Shown here one piece after another: positions 24,036-32,877 of a DNA stretch of 54,565 bases. The position numbers and the translations under genes are program-made. The stretch spans positions 1 through 54,565 of the forward strand of contig JBBRWV010000005.1 in assembly GCA_038248985.1 (NCBI GenBank), given 5' to 3'. How positions within the stretch are numbered: position 1 is the stretch's first letter; the number at the start of each line of letters is the position of its first letter. Origin of the DNA: JBBRWV01 sp038248985 (GTDB lineage: Bacteria > Planctomycetota > Phycisphaerae > WQYP01). Below the pieces are notes generated by a model. It was given only the letters and a program-made list of their open reading frames with translations. It was not told the origin of the DNA and did no database searches.

Positions 24036-24694
24036 CGGCGGTCATGCTGAAAAAAGTAAAACGCACGGTGCATTCGCTCGTGTCGATACCGGATTCGCTG
24101 GTGATTCGCAATTACCGTGATATTCAGGGTTTTCTTTCCGCGCGCGAAGCCCTGGGGCTTTTCCAGACGGCGCGGAAGCTGCCGCCCTCGGCGACAATCG
24201 TGGAAATCGGAAGCTGGAAAGGCAAGAGTACCTACTGCCTGGCCAAGGGACTCAGCGCGGGCCGGCTCATTGCGATCGACCCGTTCAACTGCTTTGGCGA
24301 TGCCGCAAGCGAGGTGCTTTACAAGAACACCCAGGGGGAGTTGCCGCTGGTCGAGCAGTTCCGGCAAAATATGTTTCGGCGAGGCGTGCTGGACAAGATC
24401 GAGATATGGAAGGGTCTATCGCCACAATTTGTGGATTGCCTGCCGGCGCTGGGTGAAATCGATCTGCTCTTTATTGATGGGGACCATTCCGTAGAAGGGG
24501 CCACGTATGATTTCGACAACTACGGCCCGCACGTCAAAACCGGCGGATACGTGCTATTTCATGATTTTGACAAAACGCGGGAAGACCTCGGGCCGACGTG
24601 GGTGATCAACAATCGCGTGCGGCCGTCGAAAAAATGGGCGTGGGTGGCGTGTTATGATTCGCTGTGGATCGGGCGGCGAACCGAGTGCTCTTAA
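24032..24694 (+). CDS. SAM-dependent methyltransferase (Methyltransf_24-like)
   Basis: A 220-residue protein whose ATG overlaps the stop of the GT2 gene (ATGA), so the two are co-translated. Motifs: IVEIGSWKGKSTYCLAKGL (SAM-binding motif I), RLIAIDPFN (motif II), and IDLLFIDGDHSVEGATYDFD with GGYVLFHDFDK. The IDGDH and HDF motifs parallel VDADH and HDFD in the 18654-19400 protein, so the two are relatives, but this one has no TPR-like leader. The first 50 residues (KKVKRTVHSLVSIPDSLVI) are basic and amphipathic. Probably methylates a sugar or a glycan-linked group. The acceptor is unknown. The gene converges on the HEAT-like gene, with 13 bases between the stops. Confidence 0.88.
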   Translation: MTAVMLKKVKRTVHSLVSIPDSLVIRNYRDIQGFLSAREALGLFQTARKLPPSATIVEIGSWKGKSTYCLAKGLSAGRLIAIDPFNCFGDAASEVLYKNTQGELPLVEQFRQNMFRRGVLDKIEIWKGLSPQFVDCLPALGEIDLLFIDGDHSVEGATYDFDNYGPHVKTGGYVLFHDFDKTREDLGPTWVINNRVRPSKKWAWVACYDSLWIGRRTECS

Positions 24695-24707
24695 GCCGGG
24701 CTATTTA

Positions 24708-26240
24708 TCACTGGGCATTCAGCAAGCGTTGCAGCATGGCTTCGGACTGGCCGGTGAGAGTGGCATATTGCCAACCTGCCAACGCGCGAAAACCTATATT
24801 CTGCACTTTGCCGCCTTGCACCATTCCGCTCAACCAGGCTAGCGGTTCCTTGCGGCCTTCGCGGGCCAGGATGAGGGCGGCGTAATTGGCGGCGGATTCC
24901 GTTGCGGCGGATTTCGATACAGAGTCCCAGATCGGCGCCACCAACTCCGCAGGTTTTGGGGTAGTGGAACGCACAATGCCAGCGAGCACGGCTTCGACCA
25001 CGGAACGATTTTCCGACTTGAGCAGGCCTTCGATGGTCTTGCGGGCGGTAGGAGCGGTGTCTTCGATCATCTTCTGGGCAGCGAGCGCGGCGCGCTCATA
25101 ATCCCGGCCGCGATTGTCATCCACGATGGTGGCCATGCCGATGATGGCATAGCGAATCGCCATGCGCCGCTCGGCATCACAGCGATCCGAATAGGCCAGG
25201 GCCCAATCCATAACGATGGGATGTCCTTCGCGGACCAGTCGGACCACGTCTTGCGTCACATCGTTGCCGGCCGCCGATTTCTTGGCCGCAGCGGCAATTG
25301 ATTTGCACAAGGGGGACCTGGAACGTTCCAGTGGGTCGAGATGTCCGGGCTTTAAGCGATCGGCATTTTCCAGGGCGATCAGGCCGAGTTTGATCTGCTG
25401 GCCGATTTCTTTCTGCTGGGCCGCCATTTCTGAAAAAAGTTTGGGACCCTCGGGAGCGTTGAGGGTTAACAGGGTGCTCAACGCCGTCTGGCGAAGTCCT
25501 TCATCGTTGGCCTCGTCCGTGGCAAGCGTCAACACCCAGGGAGCGGCAAGGGTGATGTTTTCTTTCTGTGTTTTCACCATCATCAGCGCCTGAACAGGGG
25601 CAGTGCGCAAGTCATGTTTGCTTGCCATGTCGTTGAGCGTCTTAAGGGCCTCGGCATTTTCGGCATCGCTTTTCTGGGAGAGCATGGTAATGGCCGCATA
25701 ATGCCGCACCATTTCTTTGCTATTGACGAGCAGTTCCAGAAGCGGTTTTCGGTCTTTGAGGGCTTTGCGTTGGTTCAACTCTCCGGCAGCCATCACTTTG
25801 TGCGCGGGGTCCGGTGCAGCGGTGAGAATTTTCAGGAGTTGCTCATCGGAGATTAACTTGGAATCGATCAGGGAGGCAATTGCGGAGCCCACCATCGCGG
25901 GGTCGTTGGTGGTGAGCAGCATGTCGATATCCACATATTTGGCATCGTTGGCCAGGATGGTTTGCGAGATCATGCCATAGAGTTTGTTTTCCGGCAGCTT
26001 GCTTTCCCGAAGTTTGCCGAAAAGTTTCACCAACGCGGGATCGCGCGCCATGCGCAAGGCGGAAAAGATCTGCGAACCGTTCCGGGCCTGTGAAATTGCA
26101 GTGTCCTTGGTCTCGGCAAGTGCAACATTGAGCAATGACTCCGCGTTCTCCAGGGTGCCATCCTTGACTTGGGCGAAGGCGGTCACCTGGGCGGTCAAAA
26201 TTGCAGAAAGAACAAGGCCGGCGGCAAAACGAATCTTCAC
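24708..26240 (-). CDS. Exported HEAT-like repeat protein
   Basis: A protein of about 510 residues, probably starting at the GTG at 26240 (GGAG seven bases upstream). This gives a clean signal peptide, MKIRFAAGLVLSAILTAQVTAFAQ, with an AFAQ cleavage site. Longer in-frame starts to 26294 would mask it. The mature protein is nearly all alpha-helical, with repeated segments such as ALVKLFGKLRESKLPENKLY, VMAAGELNQRKALKDRKPLL and VEAVLAGIVRSTTPKPAELV. This suggests HEAT-like repeats that form a scaffold in the periplasm. No catalytic motif is seen. A well-spaced promoter lies at 26294-26322. Function unknown. Confidence 0.8.
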   Translation of the reverse strand: MKIRFAAGLVLSAILTAQVTAFAQVKDGTLENAESLLNVALAETKDTAISQARNGSQIFSALRMARDPALVKLFGKLRESKLPENKLYGMISQTILANDAKYVDIDMLLTTNDPAMVGSAIASLIDSKLISDEQLLKILTAAPDPAHKVMAAGELNQRKALKDRKPLLELLVNSKEMVRHYAAITMLSQKSDAENAEALKTLNDMASKHDLRTAPVQALMMVKTQKENITLAAPWVLTLATDEANDEGLRQTALSTLLTLNAPEGPKLFSEMAAQQKEIGQQIKLGLIALENADRLKPGHLDPLERSRSPLCKSIAAAAKKSAAGNDVTQDVVRLVREGHPIVMDWALAYSDRCDAERRMAIRYAIIGMATIVDDNRGRDYERAALAAQKMIEDTAPTARKTIEGLLKSENRSVVEAVLAGIVRSTTPKPAELVAPIWDSVSKSAATESAANYAALILAREGRKEPLAWLSGMVQGGKVQNIGFRALAGWQYATLTGQSEAMLQRLLNAQ

Positions 26241-26293
26241 AAATGGCTCCAAGGAGGAGTGCGACATTTCAGGCAAAACTGAACAGACCGTCA

Positions 26294-26322
26294 ATTGTAA
26301 CCCACCGTGCTTCGCCTGTCAG
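26294..26322 (-). promoter_or_regulatory. Promoter of the HEAT-like gene
   Basis: On the minus strand CTGACA (26322-26317), 17 bases, TACAAT (26299-26294). Each hexamer matches the sigma70 consensus at five of six positions, 53 bases before the GTG start. Confidence 0.6.
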
Positions 26323-26335
26323 TGGCTGCTCACTA

Positions 26336-26364
26336 TTGACCGGCGCCGACGGTTTTACGATAAT
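26336..26364 (+). promoter_or_regulatory. Promoter of the cimA-valS operon
   Basis: TTGACC (26336-26341), 17 bases, GATAAT (26359-26364): five of six matches in both hexamers at ideal spacing. Transcription would start near 26371, giving a leader of about 225 bases before cimA. Confidence 0.7.
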
Positions 26365-26370
26365 CCTTTT

Positions 26371-26598
26371 CCTTGGTCGTGCCCCCTGCTCTCTTGAGGT
26401 GACTCGTGCGGACAGATTCAGCAGCCAGCCCCGAAGCCCTGCTTGACGCCACTGCGACAAAGTTCGCGGCGGGCACTGTCCGCGAATCGATTTGGATCGT
26501 CGTTATCCCCGTGAAAATGGAACGGTAAGGCACCCATTGGTTGAAACCTGATTGAACGCCCTGCCGAGAAACGCAGGGCGTTTTGTTTTGAGGACTCT
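26371..26598 (+). promoter_or_regulatory. Structured leader of cimA, candidate transcription attenuator
   Basis: The leader holds a hairpin TTCGCGG/CCGCGAA (26463-26469 with 26480-26486), an upstream GCCCTGC (26436-26442) identical to part of the terminator's 5' arm, and the intrinsic terminator at 26555-26589 just before the ribosome-binding site. The upstream copy could pair with the terminator's 3' arm and form an antiterminator. No T-box signature (GGTGGNACCGCG) and no convincing leader peptide rich in Ile, Leu or Val codons was found. The effector is unknown. Confidence 0.5.
26555..26589 (+). terminator. Intrinsic terminator in the cimA leader
   Basis: AACGCCCTGC (26555-26564) pairs perfectly with GCAGGGCGTT (26573-26582) around an eight-base loop, followed by TTTTGTTTT. 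It lies 10 bases before the cimA ATG and overlaps the approach to its GAGGA site, which fits attenuation better than the end of an upstream gene, since the upstream gene points the other way. Confidence 0.75.
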
Positions 26599-28170
26599 AT
26601 GCAACGCATCGAAATATACGATACGACACTACGCGACGGCACCCAGGGCGAGGGCGTCTCGCTCTCCGTACAAGATAAACTGTTGATCTCACGCAAACTG
26701 GATGACTTGGGCATCGACTACATCGAAGGCGGTTACCCGCTTTCGAACCCGAAAGACGCGGCCTTTTTTGAAGAAGCCAAGTCGCTGAAACTGAACCATG
26801 CGAAACTCGTCGCCTTTGGCATGACACGTCGCAAGGGAATCAAGGCGGCCGACGACATTGGCTTGAATGCCCTGCGTGACGCGGAAACGGAATTTGTCAC
26901 GGTCGTAGGTAAGACCTGGGACCTCCACGTTACGGACGTGCTGAATGTTTCCCTCGAAGAAAATCTGGACATGATCGCGGATTCCATTGCCTATCTGACG
27001 GCGCTGGGACGCAAGGTTGTGTATGACGCTGAACATTTTTTTGATGGCACGGCGGCGAATCGCGACTACGGGCTCAAGACACTGGAAATCGCCGCGCAGG
27101 CCGGCGCCGTGCTGATATGCCTGTGTGACACCAACGGCGGCAGCATGCCGGAGCGCATTGCGGAGTTTGTCAGGGGGGCCCGCGGTTGCGTTAAAACGCC
27201 CATCGGCATTCACCCACATAATGATTGCGGCGTGGCTACGGCCAATGCGCTGGCTGCCGTCAAAGCCGGGGCGATTCAAGTGCAAGGCACGATGAACGGC
27301 ATCGGCGAGCGTTGCGGCAATGTGGATCTGACCACGGTGATTGCCAACCTGCAATTGAAGATGGGCTATGCCTGTCTGCACGCGGATTCGCTGCAACACC
27401 TCACGGAAGCCGCCCGGTACGTTTACGAAATTGCCAATCTCAATCTCGTGAATGGGCAGCCGTATGTGGGGCCATCCGCCTTTGCCCACAAGGGCGGCAT
27501 GCACGTCCATGCGGTCAACAAGTTAGCTTCCAGCTACGAACATGTGACGCCGGTCTGCGTCGGCAACAGTCGGCGAATTCTCGTCTCCGAACTTTCCGGC
27601 ATCAGCAACATTTCCGCCAAAGCCGGACGCAAATTCAACATTGAGAAAGACCGGGAAGCGCAAAAACGCATTCTCGATCGCGTGACGCGGCTCGAATCCG
27701 AAGGGTTCGTTTTTGAAGCGGCGGAGGCCAGCTTTGAACTGCTGGTGCGCAAGGAAATCAATCGGCACAAACAGTTTTTCACGCTCGATCACTATCGCTG
27801 TGCCGTCACCCGGGACGGCGAAGAAGCCGCCATTACGCGGGCCAACGTTTCGCTGATCGTGAAGGGTCACGCGGTGAATGCCTCCGCCGAGGGCGATGGT
27901 CCCGTCAATGCCATCGATAACGCGCTGCGGCAGGCTTTGCTGCCGCACTATCCAGCGGTCAAGTCGCTGCGCCTGGTCGACTACAAGGTGCGGGTCGTCA
28001 ACTCCGCGCAAGCGACCGCCGCGAAGGTGCGCGTCGTCATCGAATTCAAATCGCCCCATGGCGTCTTTGGAACCGTCGGCGTCAGCGAAAACGTCATAGA
28101 CGCGTCCTGGCAAGCACTCACTGACGCCCTGGAATACCATCTCGTCCATGAAGAAGAAGCAGCGACGTAA
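26599..28170 (+). CDS. cimA: (R)-citramalate synthase
   Basis: Condenses pyruvate and acetyl-CoA to citramalate, the threonine-independent entry into isoleucine synthesis (523 residues). The DRE-TIM metallolyase barrel begins RIEIYDTTLRDGTQGEGV, with the metal- and catalysis-associated DTTLRDG. The second signature, GIHPHNDCGVATANALAA, supplies the metal-binding HxHND. The regulatory LeuA dimer domain occupies about 380-523 and ends GVSENVIDASWQALTDALEYH. The early YIEGGYPLSNPKD and the long domain with VKGHAVNASAEGDGPVNAID match CimA of the longer type rather than 2-isopropylmalate synthase, but the two families are similar and substrate choice is inferred. A GAGGA site precedes the ATG. valS follows after 47 bases, which fits joint control by branched-chain amino-acid supply. 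Confidence 0.93.
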   Translation: MQRIEIYDTTLRDGTQGEGVSLSVQDKLLISRKLDDLGIDYIEGGYPLSNPKDAAFFEEAKSLKLNHAKLVAFGMTRRKGIKAADDIGLNALRDAETEFVTVVGKTWDLHVTDVLNVSLEENLDMIADSIAYLTALGRKVVYDAEHFFDGTAANRDYGLKTLEIAAQAGAVLICLCDTNGGSMPERIAEFVRGARGCVKTPIGIHPHNDCGVATANALAAVKAGAIQVQGTMNGIGERCGNVDLTTVIANLQLKMGYACLHADSLQHLTEAARYVYEIANLNLVNGQPYVGPSAFAHKGGMHVHAVNKLASSYEHVTPVCVGNSRRILVSELSGISNISAKAGRKFNIEKDREAQKRILDRVTRLESEGFVFEAAEASFELLVRKEINRHKQFFTLDHYRCAVTRDGEEAAITRANVSLIVKGHAVNASAEGDGPVNAIDNALRQALLPHYPAVKSLRLVDYKVRVVNSAQATAAKVRVVIEFKSPHGVFGTVGVSENVIDASWQALTDALEYHLVHEEEAAT

Positions 28171-28217
28171 CCTGAAATTAGCGAAGAAAATTTACCCCTC
28201 GAAGGAACGAAGTAATC

Positions 28218-31118
28218 ATGAAAATTGAACTGCCCTCCCAGTACGACCCGAAAGCGACCGAGGCACCCATCTATGCAAAGTGGCTGGAAACCAAGGCGTT
28301 TCATGCCGTCCCCGATGAACGGACGAACAAGTTTTCGATTGTCATCCCGCCGCCGAACGTGACGGGGGCCCTGCATCTGGGCCATGCGATCAACGGCACG
28401 ATCCAGGATATTTTGACGCGTTACCACCGGATGCTGGGCGACAACACATTGTGGATGCCCGGCATCGATCATGCGGGTATCGCCACGCAGGCAGTGGTGG
28501 AAAAAACAGTTTTTGAAAAGGAAAAGAAATCGCGGCACGACCTGGGACGCGAAGAATTGGTACGCCGCATCTGGGAATGGAAAGAACAGTTTGGGGCGCG
28601 AATTTTGAATCAGCAGGCGCAACTCGGCGCCAGTTGCGATTGGGATCGAACGCGTTTCACTCTGGACGAAGGTTGCGCCAAAGCGGTGCGTGAAGCGTTC
28701 TTCCGCATGTTCAAAGACGGCTTGATTTTCCGCGGCAAGCGACTGGTCAACTGGGATACGCATCTGCAAACCGCCGTCGCCGACGATGAGATCTATCATG
28801 AAACCGTGAAAGGTCAGATGACCTCGATCAAGTACCCGGTGGATGGTTCTCCCGGCGAATATTTGATCGTGGCAACGAGCCGGCCGGAAACCATGCTCGG
28901 CGATACGGCCGTAGCCGTGCATCCCGATGACCCCCGTTACAAACATCTTCACGGCAAGTTCGTGATTCTGCCGCTCATCGGCCGCAAGATCCCCGTGATC
29001 TGCGACGGCCTCCTCGTCGATCCCGCCTTCGGCACCGGCGTCGTGAAAGTCACCCCCGCCCACGATCCCAACGACTACGCCACCGGCGTGCGGCACAATC
29101 TTGAACAAATCAACCTGCTCACCCCCGACGGCAAAGTAAACGAAAATGGTGCCGGCGAATTCCTCGGCAAAGCCTACAGCTACGTCGGCCTGAAATTCGC
29201 CACCGCCACCCGCAAGCAAGTCCTCGCCGATCTCGAAGCTCTCGACCTCATCGCCGAAAAAAAACCGCACGAGCACGAAGTCGGCCATAGCGACCGCAGC
29301 AAGACCCCCATCGAACCATACCTCTCCGACCAATGGTTCGTCCGCATGGGCGATGGCGAAGACGAAATCACCCTCGCCGACGGTACCAAATCCACCGGCC
29401 TCGCCCAAGCCGCCATGACCGCCGTCACCGACGGCCGCGTCAAAATCACCCCCGACCGCTACGCCAAAGGCTACCTCGACTGGCTTGCCAAAAAACGCGA
29501 CTGGTGCATCTCCCGCCAACTCTGGTGGGGCCACAGAATTCCCGTCTGGAGCAAGACGATACCGTCGAACGTTTTGACCGCTGATATTACTAAATATCTT
29601 ACTGGGGATTCTGCGACAGGCGGAATAAGTAAATATCTAAAGGAAGATCGACGTGTCGCGTTTCAATCACGCAAAGATGATCAAACTGGAGAGGTGTTTT
29701 TTTCTGTGTGTATCGGTCATGGTGAGGAAGATGCTGAGCAAGAGTTCGAGTCTAGTGGTTTCGTTCGCGACCCCGACGTCCTCGACACCTGGTTCTCCTC
29801 CGCACTCTGGCCAATCTCCACCATGGGCTGGCCCGCCGCTGGCACCACCTCCGCGCCCGAAGACCAGCTCCTCCCCTACTTCTACCCCACCTCCGTCCTC
29901 TCCACCGCCCGCGACATCCTCACCCTCTGGGTCGCCCGCATGGTCATGTTCGGCCTCTATTGCCAGGGCGATGTGCCCTTCAAAAACGTCTATGTGCATC
30001 CCGTCATCCAGGATGGCGAAGGCAAAATCATGTCCAAGTCCAAAGGCAACGGCGTCGATCCGGTCGACATCGTCAACTCCCACGGTGCCGATGCCATGCG
30101 CTTTACCCTCGCGTCGATGGCCACCGAAACGCAGGACATCCGCATGCCCGTGGTGAAGGATCCCAAGACCGGCACCAACACCTCGCCCAAGTTCGACATC
30201 GGGCGAAATTTCTGCAACAAGATTTGGAACGCGTCACGCTTCATTCTCAGCAATATTGATGAAACTGCCGCGCCCATAGATAACGCGCAGTCCCCGGTAA
30301 GCGTGCTCGAAGACCGCTGGATCCTCTCGCGCCTTCACGCCACGATTCACTCCGTGGAAACCGCAATCGACAGTTTCCACTTCGCCGAAGTCGCTCAATC
30401 CCTGTATCAGTTTTTCTGGACGGACCTGTGCGACTGGTATCTCGAAATCGCCAAGGCTCGCATTCGCTCCAGCGACGCCGTCGTCCAATCCATTCTGCTC
30501 GAATGCCTCACCACCAGCCTCAAACTCCTCCACCCAATGATGCCCTTCATCACCGAAGAAATCTGGAGCAAGCTGCCCCAGGGTTCCTCGATGCTGGTGA
30601 AAACCGCTTGGCCACAGTTCAATGCTGGGCGCAAAGACCCCGCCGCGGATAAGCAGATCGCCATCGTGCAGCAAATCACCTCCGCCATCCGCGAAATCCA
30701 GAATCGCTATCCCGCCGCCAAAGGCAAGGATGTGGTGATCAAGCCGCGCACGCAGGAACTGCAACAGATCATTGAGCAAAATCGTGCGACCATCGAGGTG
30801 CTGGCGTTGGGCACCGAAGCCCACATTTCTGAAAACTCTCTCACCGCCGCGAAACCGGCGGATGCCGCCACCAGCGTTCTCCCCGATGCGGAGCTCTACA
30901 TCGGCGGCGTGATCGATAAAAACGCCGAGGGCATCAAGCTGAAAAAGCGTGCCGAAGAACTACACAAATTCATCGCCGGCAACAACGCGAAGCTGGGCAA
31001 CGAGGCTTTTGTAGCCAAGGCACCGGAGAAGGTGGTCACGGGCCTTCGCGAACAGCTCGCCAAGCAGCAGAATGAACTCTTCGCGATCGAAAAGACTCTC
31101 GCGGAACTCAGCCTATAA
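28218..31118 (+). CDS. valS: Valyl-tRNA synthetase
   Basis: Charges tRNA-Val with valine and edits threonine (966 residues). The HIGH-type motif is HLGH at residues 53-56 in PPPNVTGALHLGHAI, and KMSKS appears as KIMSKSKGNGVDP near residue 602. The editing domain has ATSRPETMLGDTAVAVHPDD. The C-terminal anticodon-binding domain and coiled-coil arm (IKLKKRAEELHKFIAGNNAKL) are present. Between HRIPVWSK and DPDVLDTWFSSALW lies an unusually long, AT-rich stretch (about residues 446-516, bases 29,555-29,765) with different codon use. The frame stays open. The gene follows cimA in the same operon, and a sufT-like gene follows. Confidence 0.97.
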   Translation: MKIELPSQYDPKATEAPIYAKWLETKAFHAVPDERTNKFSIVIPPPNVTGALHLGHAINGTIQDILTRYHRMLGDNTLWMPGIDHAGIATQAVVEKTVFEKEKKSRHDLGREELVRRIWEWKEQFGARILNQQAQLGASCDWDRTRFTLDEGCAKAVREAFFRMFKDGLIFRGKRLVNWDTHLQTAVADDEIYHETVKGQMTSIKYPVDGSPGEYLIVATSRPETMLGDTAVAVHPDDPRYKHLHGKFVILPLIGRKIPVICDGLLVDPAFGTGVVKVTPAHDPNDYATGVRHNLEQINLLTPDGKVNENGAGEFLGKAYSYVGLKFATATRKQVLADLEALDLIAEKKPHEHEVGHSDRSKTPIEPYLSDQWFVRMGDGEDEITLADGTKSTGLAQAAMTAVTDGRVKITPDRYAKGYLDWLAKKRDWCISRQLWWGHRIPVWSKTIPSNVLTADITKYLTGDSATGGISKYLKEDRRVAFQSRKDDQTGEVFFSVCIGHGEEDAEQEFESSGFVRDPDVLDTWFSSALWPISTMGWPAAGTTSAPEDQLLPYFYPTSVLSTARDILTLWVARMVMFGLYCQGDVPFKNVYVHPVIQDGEGKIMSKSKGNGVDPVDIVNSHGADAMRFTLASMATETQDIRMPVVKDPKTGTNTSPKFDIGRNFCNKIWNASRFILSNIDETAAPIDNAQSPVSVLEDRWILSRLHATIHSVETAIDSFHFAEVAQSLYQFFWTDLCDWYLEIAKARIRSSDAVVQSILLECLTTSLKLLHPMMPFITEEIWSKLPQGSSMLVKTAWPQFNAGRKDPAADKQIAIVQQITSAIREIQNRYPAAKGKDVVIKPRTQELQQIIEQNRATIEVLALGTEAHISENSLTAAKPADAATSVLPDAELYIGGVIDKNAEGIKLKKRAEELHKFIAGNNAKLGNEAFVAKAPEKVVTGLREQLAKQQNELFAIEKTLAELSL

Positions 31119-31146
31119 TCAACCGCCAGCAATATAGAAGGAAACG

Positions 31147-31608
31147 ATGAGCGATACCCAAAAACACCATCCTCTCCCCCAAATCGGCGATGCTGCCCAC
31201 GTTCAGAAAATCATGAACGAAAAAATCGGCCCGATTTCCGAACTCGTCAATCTCGGCGGGCCGGAAATCCCCATGGAAGTCGAGGGTGCCCGCACGGCTG
31301 ACCAAAAGGCGCTGGTGCAGAAAATCATCCAGCAGTTGCTATCCATTTTTGATCCGGAAATCCCGCTGAATATCTATGATCTGGGGCTTATTTATAAGCT
31401 CATTCTCTACCCCACGCACGCCGTCAAAATCCAAATGACGCTCACCGCCCCCGGCTGTCCCGTCGCCGGCGACATCGTGGCGGAGGTCAAAAAACGTGTG
31501 GAATCGATACCGGAAATTCCCGCAGCGGAAATTGAGCTGGTGTGGGAGCCTACCTGGGATCGCTCGCGCCTTTCTGAAGCGGCGCGACTCACTTTGGGCA
31601 TGATGTAG
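31147..31608 (+). CDS. SufT-like DUF59/MIP18 protein, iron-sulfur cluster maturation
   Basis: A 153-residue protein, 28 bases after valS. The central DUF59 domain carries SIFDPEIPLNIYDLGLIYKL (the conserved DPE and YDLGLI motifs) and MTLTAPGCPVAGDI with the conserved cysteine in PGCP. The C-terminal WEPTWDRSRLSEAARLTLGM is the usual end of SufT/PaaD-like proteins. Members help mature Fe-S proteins in the cytoplasm. The N-terminal 60 residues (with NEKIGPISELVNLGGPEIPME) are an extension compared with the minimal domain. A distant cysteine desulfurase at 47709 is the only other Fe-S gene here. Which SufT-type role it has is unknown. Confidence 0.85.
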   Translation: MSDTQKHHPLPQIGDAAHVQKIMNEKIGPISELVNLGGPEIPMEVEGARTADQKALVQKIIQQLLSIFDPEIPLNIYDLGLIYKLILYPTHAVKIQMTLTAPGCPVAGDIVAEVKKRVESIPEIPAAEIELVWEPTWDRSRLSEAARLTLGMM

Positions 31609-31647
31609 GGAAGGGCCTTCACCAGAATTAGAAAATGGCCGCACCAT

Positions 31648-31857
31648 TCAGGCGGCGGTCATCGTTTTCATCCGGCAACGCCAAATTGCCGCCACCAGCC
31701 AATGGCGGAGGCGATCAGTATCACAGGTTTGTAGATATTCTTCCGAAAAATCCAGGCGAATTTCCCCCTGAAAATGGGTCAAATGCGCAATCACGGAAGA
31801 GCGATCCATTTCGCACACTTCGCCGATCACGGATTCATATAATTCGCGTGAACTCAT
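31648..31857 (-). CDS. Small conserved-looking protein of unknown function
   Basis: A 69-residue protein with ATG at 31857 and GAGGA six bases upstream. It is helical, rich in charged residues, with ELYESVIGEVCEMDRSSVIA, HLTHFQGEIRLDFSEEYL and DRLRHWLVAAIW. It has no membrane segment or known motif. The composition is balanced and unlike the biased shadow frames of this high-GC region, and its start context is good, so it is likely real. Its stop is 39 bases from the convergent sufT-like gene. The 153 bases upstream (31858-32010) to purQ hold nothing recognised. Confidence 0.6.
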   Translation of the reverse strand: MSSRELYESVIGEVCEMDRSSVIAHLTHFQGEIRLDFSEEYLQTCDTDRLRHWLVAAIWRCRMKTMTAA

Positions 31858-32010
31858 TTCCGATCCTCATTTGCGCAACGACTGGAAATGCCTGCGGCCG
31901 TCTGCGCGCACGATCGCACTCTCTCTATGTCGTCGCGCGACGCGAGTCTGATTAGGAGAATTTTTCAGAATTCATCTTCGCCTGAAAAAATAGAAGGCCC
32001 GGCCCGCCCG

Positions 32011-32814
32011 TCACACCACTACAGCCATCTGCGTGTGTACATACTGCACCGCATTCTGAAACAAAATCAGCCCGTCGGCCGTGCCTCGCCCACGCGTGAA
32101 CTGCGGATGATTCATGGCTTCGGTCACACGCTCCGGATGCGGCATCAACCCCAAAACCCGCCCGGTCACATCGCAAATCCCCGCAATGGCTTCCAGCGAT
32201 CCATTCGGATTTGCCGGATACTCCGTGGCATCCACGTTGGCCTCATCGACATAGCGAAAAGCCACCAGGTCATTCGCCTTGAGCGCCTCAAGAACCACCG
32301 CGTCACGGGCGACAAAACGCCCTTCCCCATGCGCAATCGGCACATCCATCACCGTACCGGCCTTGATCCATTTGCAGATAGATGAAACGGCCTTGATCCG
32401 CACCCACCGGTCCTCAAACTTGCCGGAGGTGTTATATGTAAGCGTGGTTGGATGCCAATCCTCCGCAGCCAATTGCGCCATCGGCCCGGGCAGCAAACCA
32501 CACTTCACGAGAATCTGGAAGCCGTTGCACACGCCAAAAATCATCTTGCCGTCATCCACGAACTGCCGCAGCGCCGGCTTGAGGTGATGAATGATCTGAT
32601 TCGCCAATATTTTGCCGGAGGCGATGTCATCACCGTAAGAAAATCCGCCCGGAAACCCGAGTATCTGATATTCCGCGAACTGCGCAGGATTCTCCAACAG
32701 CACGTTAATGTGCAGTGTCGTCACGCTCGCCCCGGCCAAGGTAAACGCATGGTCCAATTCTTTATCACAATTCGTGCCCGCCGTGCGAACTAGCAGGACC
32801 TTCACATCACTCAT
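32011..32814 (-). CDS. purQ: Phosphoribosylformylglycinamidine synthase, glutaminase subunit
   Basis: Class I glutamine amidotransferase (267 residues) that supplies ammonia to PurL for conversion of FGAR to FGAM in purine synthesis. The catalytic triad is complete: C96 in GVCNGFQ, H226 and E228 in MPHPERV. Other family motifs are TAGTNCDKEL, FPGGFSYGDDI and PIAHGEGRF. The length is slightly above the 220-230 residues of the short bacterial form and closer to the longer planctomycete and archaeal form. purL and purS are not adjacent. A candidate promoter lies at 32836-32864. Confidence 0.96.
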   Translation of the reverse strand: MSDVKVLLVRTAGTNCDKELDHAFTLAGASVTTLHINVLLENPAQFAEYQILGFPGGFSYGDDIASGKILANQIIHHLKPALRQFVDDGKMIFGVCNGFQILVKCGLLPGPMAQLAAEDWHPTTLTYNTSGKFEDRWVRIKAVSSICKWIKAGTVMDVPIAHGEGRFVARDAVVLEALKANDLVAFRYVDEANVDATEYPANPNGSLEAIAGICDVTGRVLGLMPHPERVTEAMNHPQFTRGRGTADGLILFQNAVQYVHTQMAVVV

Positions 32815-32835
32815 GAAAACCTCCGGAAAACCGCG

Positions 32836-32864
32836 ATTGTAACCGCCCTTTCGGAATTCGTCTC
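32836..32864 (-). promoter_or_regulatory. Candidate promoter of purQ
   Basis: On the minus strand GAGACG (32864-32859), 17 bases, TACAAT (32841-32836), 21 bases before the ATG at 32814. The -10 is good and the -35 poor. No purine riboswitch was recognised in the short leader. Confidence 0.4.
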
Positions 32865-32877
32865 GTCGTGGCGCCGC

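Noticed and set aside
26269..26460. A 63-residue minus-strand frame over the cimA promoter region
   Set aside because: It covers both divergent promoters, has no ribosome-binding site and no recognisable motif.
26371..26598. T-box riboswitch in the cimA leader
   Set aside because: The conserved GGTGGNACCGCG segment and a specifier loop could not be found, although a terminator is present.
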